Below, in pieces: positions 58,260 to 64,000 of a stretch of 64,000 nt of DNA. The notes below the pieces were generated by a model that worked only from the letters and a program-made list of their open reading frames with translations, made no database searches and had not been told where the DNA came from. This DNA is from Mycobacterium marinum (GTDB lineage Bacteria > Actinomycetota > Actinomycetes > Mycobacteriales > Mycobacteriaceae). The stretch spans positions 682,001 to 746,000 of the forward strand of contig NZ_CP024190.1 in assembly GCF_003391395.1 (NCBI RefSeq), in the 5' to 3' direction. Position numbers and translations under genes: made by a program. Each line of letters starts with the position of its first letter. Positions within the stretch are counted from its first letter, which is position 1.

Positions 58260-59399
58260 ATGTCTGAGGCAGGATCGGGGGCTATGGACCAGCTATGGGC
58301 GAACCGGGCCGCGAGTTCTGAAGCCGCCATCACCGGGCGTCACTTAAAGCGGCTGTGGGGGCTACCCGGAACCCAGTTGGGCGTGGTGTCATGGCCGTCG
58401 GAACGCAAAGATCGCATGTTCGGCACTTGGCATTACTGGTGGCAGGCGCATCTGCTGGACTGCCTGATCGACGCGGAGTTGCGCGACCCGCAGGCCGAGC
58501 GGCGCAGCAGGATCAATCGGCAGGTCCGCTCACACCGGTTGCGCAACAATTTCTCCTGGACCAACAGCTATTACGACGACATGGCCTGGCTGGCGCTGGC
58601 ACTGGAACGGGCGGCGCGGATAGCAGGTGTGCAGCGGCGCCGCGCGCTGCCCAAGCTCGCCGACCAGTTCGTCAAAGCCTGGGTGCCCGAGGACGGTGGC
58701 GGCATCCCGTGGCGCAAGCAGGACCAGTTCTTCAATGCTCCTGCCAATGGTCCGGCGGGGATATTTCTGGCCCGCTATGACGACCGGCTTGCTCGCGCCG
58801 AGCAGATGGGTGACTGGATCGACCGCACGCTGATCGACCCGGAGACGCACCTGGTCTTCGACGGCATCAAGGGCGGGTCGCTGGTCCGCGCTCAGTACAC
58901 CTATTGCCAGGGGGTGGTGCTCGGTTTGGAGACGGAGCTGGCGGCGCGGACCGGAAACGATCGGCACGCGCCTCGCGTCCATCGACTGGTCGCCGCTGTT
59001 GCCGAACACATGGCTTCCGCAGGCGTGTTGAAGGGGGCGGGCGGCGGAGACGGCGGACTCTTCGCGGGAATCACCGCCCGGTATCTGGCTCTGGTGGCCA
59101 CCACCCTGCCGGGTGATTCCGCCGACGACGCGCAAGCGCGCGACACCGCCCGCGCGATAGTCCTCGCGTCGGCGAAATCAGCGTGGGATTGCCGGCAAAC
59201 AGCGGACGGGCTGCCGGTGTTCGGGGCGTTTTGGGACCGCGACGCCGAGTTGCCCACCGCAGAGGGGCAGCAGGCACAGTTTGTCGAGGGCGCGGTGCAG
59301 GGCTCGGAGATCGCCGAGCGAGACCTGTCGGTGCAACTGTCGGGCTGGATGCTGATGGAGGCGGCCCACAGTGTCGCGGCGGTCAGCTCACTCGGGTAG
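58260..59399 (+). CDS. Glycoside hydrolase family 76-like protein (Rv0365c-like)
   Basis: The 379-aa protein has the alpha6/alpha6 toroid pattern of GH76: the NNFSWTNSYYDDMAWLALAL segment, whose adjacent Asp pair is the usual catalytic centre, and GGIPWRK..FNAPANGPAGIFLARY. GH76 enzymes cleave or transglycosylate alpha-1,6-mannans, which fits the mannan core of mycobacterial lipomannan, but no signal peptide is seen. The start is uncertain: ATG 58260 or 58284 (371 aa), and the frame is open back to 58182 in overlap with the cyclase stop. Mtb Rv0365c is about 376 aa. The 3' end overlaps the DedA gene by 12 bp on the opposite strand. Confidence 0.85.
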   Translation: MSEAGSGAMDQLWANRAASSEAAITGRHLKRLWGLPGTQLGVVSWPSERKDRMFGTWHYWWQAHLLDCLIDAELRDPQAERRSRINRQVRSHRLRNNFSWTNSYYDDMAWLALALERAARIAGVQRRRALPKLADQFVKAWVPEDGGGIPWRKQDQFFNAPANGPAGIFLARYDDRLARAEQMGDWIDRTLIDPETHLVFDGIKGGSLVRAQYTYCQGVVLGLETELAARTGNDRHAPRVHRLVAAVAEHMASAGVLKGAGGGDGGLFAGITARYLALVATTLPGDSADDAQARDTARAIVLASAKSAWDCRQTADGLPVFGAFWDRDAELPTAEGQQAQFVEGAVQGSEIAERDLSVQLSGWMLMEAAHSVAAVSSLG

Positions 59400-60080
59400 C
59401 ACTACCGGGTCGGAGGAGTCGGACTCGTTGTTGGGGGAGCGCCGCCGCGACCGGTAGCCCCGCCAGGCCGCAGTCATGGCCGGGATCAGGGACACGATCA
59501 GAATGCCCAGGATGATCTTTTCCAGGTTGTGGTGCACAAATGGCACATTGCCCAGAAAGTAGCCGGCCAGCGTGACTCCGGCACCCCAGCTGATCCCGCC
59601 GACGATGTCGAATGCCAGAAACACCGGATAGCGCATGTAGGACACGCCGGCGATCACCGGCACGAAGGTTCGCGCGAACGGCACGAAGCGGGCCAGGATG
59701 ACGGTCCAGGGCCCGTACTTCTCGAAGAAGGCGTGCGATTCGGTCACATAGTGCTTCTTGAAGAACCGCGAATCTTCCTTCTTGAACAGCGCGGGTCCGA
59801 TCCGGCGCCCGATGAAATATGCGGTCTGGTCGCCCAGGACCGCCACCACAGCCACGGCCGGGGCGAGCACACCGATCGTGACCGGTGGATGCGCACTGGC
59901 GGCCAGCAGACCCCCGGTAAACAGCAGCGATTCGCCCGGCAGCAGCGGAAACAGCAAACCGGTCTCGATAAAGACGATGAGCAATATGCCGGGAAGCACG
60001 GCGGACCCGAAAATTCCGTCGGCGCCCAGCCAATACATCGGGTCGAGGATGTCCGGCAAGGCCATCTCGGCGGTGTTCAT
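59388..60080 (-). CDS. DedA-family membrane protein (Rv0364-like)
   Basis: The 230-aa protein has the SNARE-associated/DedA domain: an N-terminal FIETGLLFPLLPGESLLF re-entrant segment with conserved Glu and Pro, the GRRIGPALFKKEDSRFF loop and the RFVPFARTFVPVIAGVSYM segment with the functional Arg residues. DedA proteins are linked to undecaprenyl-phosphate or phospholipid flipping and envelope homeostasis. Convergent and overlapping with the GH76-like gene, divergent from fba. Confidence 0.93.
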   Translation of the reverse strand: MNTAEMALPDILDPMYWLGADGIFGSAVLPGILLIVFIETGLLFPLLPGESLLFTGGLLAASAHPPVTIGVLAPAVAVVAVLGDQTAYFIGRRIGPALFKKEDSRFFKKHYVTESHAFFEKYGPWTVILARFVPFARTFVPVIAGVSYMRYPVFLAFDIVGGISWGAGVTLAGYFLGNVPFVHHNLEKIILGILIVSLIPAMTAAWRGYRSRRRSPNNESDSSDPVVLPE

Positions 60081-60180
60081 GGTGTCTCAACATACCGGCT
60101 TGAACAGGTGGCCCACCGGAGTGGACACATTCCCCGGTCTTGCAATACTGGGTACACCCAGCCTTCAGGAGGAGTCTTTC

Positions 60181-61215
60181 ATGCCCATCGCAACGCCCGA
60201 GGTCTATGCCGAGATGCTGGGACGTGCCAAAGAGAATTCGTACGCCTTCCCGGCCATCAACTGCACATCTTCGGAGACAGTCAACGCCGCGCTCAAAGGC
60301 TTCGCCGACGCCGGCAGTGACGGGATCATCCAGTTCTCCACCGGTGGTGCGGAGTTCGGTTCCGGCCTAGGTATCAAGAACATGGTGACCGGTGCCGTGG
60401 CGCTGGCCGAATTCACTCACATCGTCGCGGCCAAGTACCCGATCAACGTGGCGCTGCACACCGACCACTGCCCCAAGGACAAGCTCGACACCTACGTACG
60501 GCCGCTGCTGGCGATCTCAGCCGAACGGGTGTCGGCCGGAAAAGATCCGTTGTTCCAGTCGCACATGTGGGACGGTTCGGCGGTCCCGATCGATGAGAAC
60601 CTGGTCATCGCCCAGGAGCTACTCAAGGCGGCCGTGGCCGCCAAGATCATTCTCGAGATCGAAATCGGCGTGGTGGGCGGCGAAGAGGACGGCGTCGAGG
60701 CCGAGATCAACGAGAAGCTCTACACCACACCCGAGGACTTCGAGAAGACAGTTGACGCGCTGGGCGCCGGTGAGCAGGGCACCTACCTGCTGGCCGCGAC
60801 CTTCGGCAACGTGCACGGCGTCTACAAGCCGGGCAACGTCAAACTGCGCCCCGACATTCTCGACCAGGGGCAAAAGGTGGCCGCCGCCAAGCTCGGGCTG
60901 CCCGACAGCGCCAAGCCGTTCGACTTCGTCTTCCACGGCGGCTCGGGCTCCCTGAAGTCCGAGATCGAGGAGGCACTTCGGTACGGCGTGGTGAAGATGA
61001 ATGTCGACACCGACACCCAGTACGCGTTCAGCCGACCGATCGTCGGGCACATGTTCACCAACTACGACGGCGTTCTCAAGGTAGACGGCGAGGTCGGCAA
61101 CAAGAAGGTCTACGACCCGCGCAGCTACCTCAAGAAGGCCGAGGCCGGGATGACCGAACGGGTGATCGAGGCCTGCAACGACTTGCACTGCGCTGGGAAG
61201 TCGCTAGCCGGCTGA
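60181..61215 (+). CDS. fba: Class II fructose-bisphosphate aldolase
   Basis: The 344-aa class II (zinc) aldolase starts MPIATPEVYAEMLGRA at an ATG with AGGAGG 8 nt upstream; the frame is open further upstream but not used. Zinc and substrate motifs are NVALHTDHCPKDKL, LEIEIGVVGGEEDG, TFGNVHGVYK, FHGGSGS and NVDTDTQYAF. It splits fructose-1,6-bisphosphate into DHAP and glyceraldehyde-3-phosphate in glycolysis and reverses this in gluconeogenesis. Identical in length to Mtb Fba (Rv0363c). Confidence 0.98.
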   Translation: MPIATPEVYAEMLGRAKENSYAFPAINCTSSETVNAALKGFADAGSDGIIQFSTGGAEFGSGLGIKNMVTGAVALAEFTHIVAAKYPINVALHTDHCPKDKLDTYVRPLLAISAERVSAGKDPLFQSHMWDGSAVPIDENLVIAQELLKAAVAAKIILEIEIGVVGGEEDGVEAEINEKLYTTPEDFEKTVDALGAGEQGTYLLAATFGNVHGVYKPGNVKLRPDILDQGQKVAAAKLGLPDSAKPFDFVFHGGSGSLKSEIEEALRYGVVKMNVDTDTQYAFSRPIVGHMFTNYDGVLKVDGEVGNKKVYDPRSYLKKAEAGMTERVIEACNDLHCAGKSLAG

Positions 61216-61301
61216 GCGGAGCCGGCTGGCCGGCTGAGCGGAGCCGGCTGGCCGGCGAGCGAAGTCGGCGAATTGAGCCGGAGCCGGCTGAGCGGAGCCG
61301 G
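61207..61301. repeat. Tandem palindromic repeats between fba and mgtE, probable bidirectional terminator
   Basis: A 22-bp unit is repeated exactly at 61207-61228 and 61229-61250, followed by a degenerate stretch and another copy at 61283-61301. Each full unit holds the inverted repeat GCCGGCT-GAGCGG-AGCCGGC (7-bp arms, 6-nt loop). The array starts inside the last fba codons, supplies its TGA stop, and ends at the mgtE stop, filling the whole convergent intergenic space. Confidence 0.8.
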
Positions 61302-62690
61302 TCAGAGGCCCTGCAGCTGCGTCAGGGTCAGGTGCGCGATCATGAAGTAGATGATCAGCCCCGTGCCGTCGACGATGGTGGCGATCAGCGGCCCCGAAAC
61401 GATCGCGGGGTCGATGCGCAACTTCTTGAGCAGCGGCGGCAGGATCGCCGCCACCAGCGATGACCACACCACGATGGCGGCCACCGTGACGGCCACCGTC
61501 ACCGTGACCTGCGGGCCCACGTTCAGCGTCCAAGCGCGGATCACCGCGGCCACCGCCATGGTGAAGCCGACCAGTGCCCCCGTGGACAGTTCCTTGACCA
61601 GCACCGCGGGGACATCGCGGAACCTGACCTGACCGGTGGCCATCGCGCGCACCAGCGTGGTTGCGATCTGGGTGCCGGTGTTGCCGCCGGTGCCGATCAG
61701 CAACGGGATGAAGAAGGCGAGCGCGATCACCGCCTCCATCTCGTCGGAGAACGCCCGCAACACGCTGCCGGTGTAGGCCTCGGCGACAAAGAGCACGAGT
61801 AGCCACACCACGCGCTTGCGCCACAGCAGCCATGGCGACGCACGCAGATACGGCACCTCCAGCGGGGCCGACCCGCCCTGACGCTCGGCGTCTTCGGTCG
61901 CTTCCTCCTGAGTGATGTCGAGGGCTTCGTCCTCGGCGATGATGCCCAGCAGGCGATTTTCCCCATCGACGACGGGGACCGCCATGAGGTTGTGGGTCAT
62001 CAGCGTCTGTGCCGCCAATTCCTTGTCGGTCAGCGGTGAGACGACGATGAGATCCTCGGTCATCAATTCGGATACCAGGCGCTCGGGGTCGGCCAGAACC
62101 AGGGCCCGAAAGGCGACGACGCCCAACAGATGCGAGTCGGCGTCGATCACGTAGACGTAGGCGGTGGTCCGGGAGTCGCTGCGCAATCCTGCGGCGTGCT
62201 CGCGCACGGTAGCGATGGCATCCAGCACAGTCATGTTGGCGCCAACGGTCAGCGTTTCGGGCACCATGTGCGCCGCGGCGGAGTCCTCGGGCCAGCTCAG
62301 CAGGCCACGCAGGACAACCGCGCGCTTCAGCGGCAGCGAGGCCAGCAGGGCATCGCGCTTGGCGGTCTTGAACTCGCGCAGAATGTTGGCGGCGTGATCG
62401 GAGTCCAGCGCATCCAGCAGGCTGGCCGCCACCGCCGAGTCCATCGCTTGCAGCGCCTCGGCAGCCAGCATGTCGTCAACCGATTCGAACAACTCAACGC
62501 CGCTGGTGGTGTCGAGCAGGTCACCGAGCTTGGCCAATTCGGCTTTGGACAAGGAGGCAAGTTCACGGACGCGATCCGGCGCGTCGGTGACCACATCGAG
62601 CCACAAATCGACGGCTTTGGGCGTCCCGATGCCGACGACTTGTCGGATATCAATAGTCGATTGCTCGACGGTCGGGTAGTGGATGCTCAC
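61302..62690 (-). CDS. mgtE: Magnesium transporter MgtE
   Basis: The 462-aa protein has the MgtE layout: a cytoplasmic N superhelical domain (about 1-135), two CBS domains (about 140-260), and five membrane helices with the pore signature GTGGNTGTQ. The GTG at 62690 (start SIHYPTVEQS) has AGGTGAG 6 nt upstream and gives the Mtb Rv0362 length (about 460 aa); a longer frame to 62753 has no site. MgtE is a Mg2+ channel gated by cytosolic Mg2+. It converges on fba through the palindromic repeat array. Confidence 0.95.
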   Translation of the reverse strand: MSIHYPTVEQSTIDIRQVVGIGTPKAVDLWLDVVTDAPDRVRELASLSKAELAKLGDLLDTTSGVELFESVDDMLAAEALQAMDSAVAASLLDALDSDHAANILREFKTAKRDALLASLPLKRAVVLRGLLSWPEDSAAAHMVPETLTVGANMTVLDAIATVREHAAGLRSDSRTTAYVYVIDADSHLLGVVAFRALVLADPERLVSELMTEDLIVVSPLTDKELAAQTLMTHNLMAVPVVDGENRLLGIIAEDEALDITQEEATEDAERQGGSAPLEVPYLRASPWLLWRKRVVWLLVLFVAEAYTGSVLRAFSDEMEAVIALAFFIPLLIGTGGNTGTQIATTLVRAMATGQVRFRDVPAVLVKELSTGALVGFTMAVAAVIRAWTLNVGPQVTVTVAVTVAAIVVWSSLVAAILPPLLKKLRIDPAIVSGPLIATIVDGTGLIIYFMIAHLTLTQLQGL

Positions 62691-63437
62691 GTGAAACTCA
62701 CCTGCCTCTCCTGGAACAGCGAATCGGGTCGAAATCCCCGCAGGAGCAGGCAATTCGCCAACACCCTGCCACAGAATGCATGTCGGCGCATTTCGGCAGC
62801 AGTCGATCTCCCACGCTGGAAACCGAGCTACTCCGTCAATTTGACGAACGGGTGGTGCGGGCCGGAACTAGCCCGAAACTACAGGTAACGAATGGGCCAA
62901 TTGTTCCGCAACCGTGGTTCGCGTGTTCTGGCATGTCTGCACTGATGGGGGGCGGTGACCGCGGCATTCTTCGGTGTTTGTGGAGACATCCGAATATGCA
63001 GTAGCCGCCGCGACTCACAGGGTAGACCCCCGGCGGTGGTAAACGAATAGTCGAGGTCATTGCGAGCGGATCACTGCGCGCCTTTTACCGTCGTGAAGCC
63101 TGCCTCAATCCTGGCGGGACGCAGCTTACCCGGCGCGGCCGGTGCGACTTGGGTCCCGCTGGATGGGGCTGGATGGGGAATGTCTCGGGGGAGTCGTGGT
63201 TCCCTCGACGAACAGCGCAACCGGTCGCCGCCGAAAGCCCCCGCGGCGAATCTGTTCTTGATCGAGTCCGGGAATTGGCCACAAATGGTTGGACCTGGAA
63301 AATGCGCGCTGGCGGACCCGGGGCCAGTGCTAACCGCGGTCATATTTGAAAGTTATTGCAGTGCAACAGATTTTGCGCGAAGTGCGGGCGGGTCGAGCGG
63401 GAGAATTGTTGCCCGGTGGAAGCTGCGGCGTGCGCTA
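62691..63437. other. 747-bp region between mgtE and the Rv0361-like gene; no supported gene
   Basis: Open frames here (62780-63004, 63060-63452, 63071-63343 on either strand) have no recognised domain; the one at 63060 also overlaps the end of the neighbouring gene. No M-box (Mg2+) riboswitch signature was found in the mgtE upstream sequence. I see no other structure I can name. Confidence 0.5.
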
Positions 63438-64000
63438 CTAGCTGCTCGGTGACTGGCAGATCTTCCACTGATCATCGCGGAACTGCAGATCAAGGCTGCG
63501 CGTCGAACGAACCTGCGGGTCGTAGGCCATGAAGGTGGTGATGTTGGCCTCGGCGTGCTGGCCGTTGACCACGACCTGGTCGATGCTGGCGATGACCGGA
63601 TATTGCTTGGCCGCTGAGACCCGGCGGTAGGTTTCGTCCCACGAGCGTTCGTCGTAGTCCACATAGCCGTCGCGGGTGGTGCCGCAGGTGATGCTGCGCA
63701 GAGCGGTTAGATCGCCGGTCTGCACCGCGGCGTCGAAGTGCTGGATGGTTTGGCGCACCCGGTCTTCCTGGGACACGTTCGGGTGCTTGTTGCGGGTCAG
63801 TAGGACGGTGCCCAGGATGGCGATCGCCGCCAACGCCAACACGATCACGACAATTGCCAGTACCCAGCCCCAGTTGCGCTGTTTCAGGGCAGCCGGTCTG
63901 CCGCTATCGCGCGGCGGGATCGATTGCGGCACCGCAGTTTTCGGCGGCATGCCGATCGGTGGTGGGCCAGCGGGCGGCGCTTGGTGGGTTTGGAACACCT
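63438..64000 (-). CDS. Membrane protein with extracytoplasmic NTF2-like domain (Rv0361-like), partial
   Basis: The 3' part of a gene whose 5' end lies past 64000; the frame is open to the window edge. The visible product has a Pro-rich cytoplasmic segment (MPPKTAVPQSIPPRDS), one membrane helix (WGWVLAIVVIVLALAAIAILGTVLL) and an outside domain of about 110 residues (QDRVRQTIQHFDAAVQTGDLTALRSITCG..., ending CQSPSS) resembling NTF2/DUF4878-type folds, with one Cys near each end that could pair. In Mtb Rv0361 (about 275 aa) lies just upstream of mgtE, as here. Function unknown. Confidence 0.85.
   Translation of the reverse strand, partial: VFQTHQAPPAGPPPIGMPPKTAVPQSIPPRDSGRPAALKQRNWGWVLAIVVIVLALAAIAILGTVLLTRNKHPNVSQEDRVRQTIQHFDAAVQTGDLTALRSITCGTTRDGYVDYDERSWDETYRRVSAAKQYPVIASIDQVVVNGQHAEANITTFMAYDPQVRSTRSLDLQFRDDQWKICQSPSS

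Noticed and set aside
62691..63060. M-box magnesium riboswitch upstream of mgtE
   Set aside because: The AGGTGAG close to the start is explained as the ribosome binding site; no conserved M-box core was seen.
63060..63452. 130-aa plus-strand frame
   Set aside because: Overlaps the 3' end of the Rv0361-like gene, has no domain and no good ribosome binding site.

Overview
The window is high-GC mycobacterial chromosome. It carries PE, PE_PGRS and PPE-MPTR genes, the dnaK-grpE-dnaJ1-hspR heat-shock operon with HspR boxes, ttfA, and a long run of genes matching the M. tuberculosis (Mtb) Rv0346-Rv0385 neighbourhood one for one. The gene order, two giant PPE genes, an ethanolamine ammonia-lyase operon and several extra genes show it is not Mtb itself. 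A slow-growing, PE/PPE-rich non-tuberculous Mycobacterium fits best. Mtb locus equivalents are given from memory of family and gene order, not from a search.

Layout. 1-3.3 kb: end of a form II-like molybdenum hydroxylase operon (large subunit and a truncated FAD subunit, minus strand) and a divergent MobA-like nucleotidyltransferase. 3.3-5.3 kb: a lone PE protein and the asparagine permease ansP2. 5.3-9.8 kb: dnaK-grpE-dnaJ1-hspR, preceded by a SigH-type promoter and HspR boxes. 9.8-27.9 kb: two tandem giant PPE-MPTR genes (2403 and 3516 aa) built of long super-repeats. 27.9-29.1 kb: a 1.2-kb gap without a convincing gene. 29.1-34.3 kb: aldose epimerase, type II flavohaemoglobin and PE_PGRS, all minus. 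34.6-37.2 kb: clpB, with an HspR box that encloses the -35 of a SigH-type promoter. 37.2-42.5 kb: enoyl-CoA hydratase, ttfA, SDR, pyrE, lipoprotein, SpoU methyltransferase, dodecin. 42.5-52.8 kb: a LysR regulator divergent from a complete form I CO dehydrogenase cluster (XdhC-like, coxM, coxS, coxL with AYACSFR, XdhC-YHS, MobA-like, coxD, coxG, coxE). 52.8-56.4 kb: permease-eutB-eutC, minus. 56.9-64 kb: Rv1625c-like adenylate cyclase, GH76-like protein, DedA, fba, mgtE and an Rv0361-like membrane protein cut by the window edge.

How the parts work together. HspR (last gene of the dnaK operon) should repress both dnaK and clpB through HAIR elements with identical arms; both also carry a GGAACA-N16-CGTT SigH-type promoter, so the DnaK/ClpB disaggregation system is wired as one heat and oxidative-stress regulon. 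The cox cluster encodes an enzyme for energy from CO together with its cofactor-maturation and membrane-docking factors. Relative to Mtb, the whole block from the Rv0385 homologue to the Rv0361 homologue is inverted with respect to dnaK; the gene-poor stretch beside the giant PPE gene is the likely breakpoint.

Most notable for follow-up: two matching operator-like dyads (TGYGAA-N5-TTCRCA) flanking and covering a putative -10 upstream of the 2403-aa PPE gene, the nested HspR/SigH element at clpB, the PPE super-repeat architecture, the inversion, and the cox and eut gene sets.
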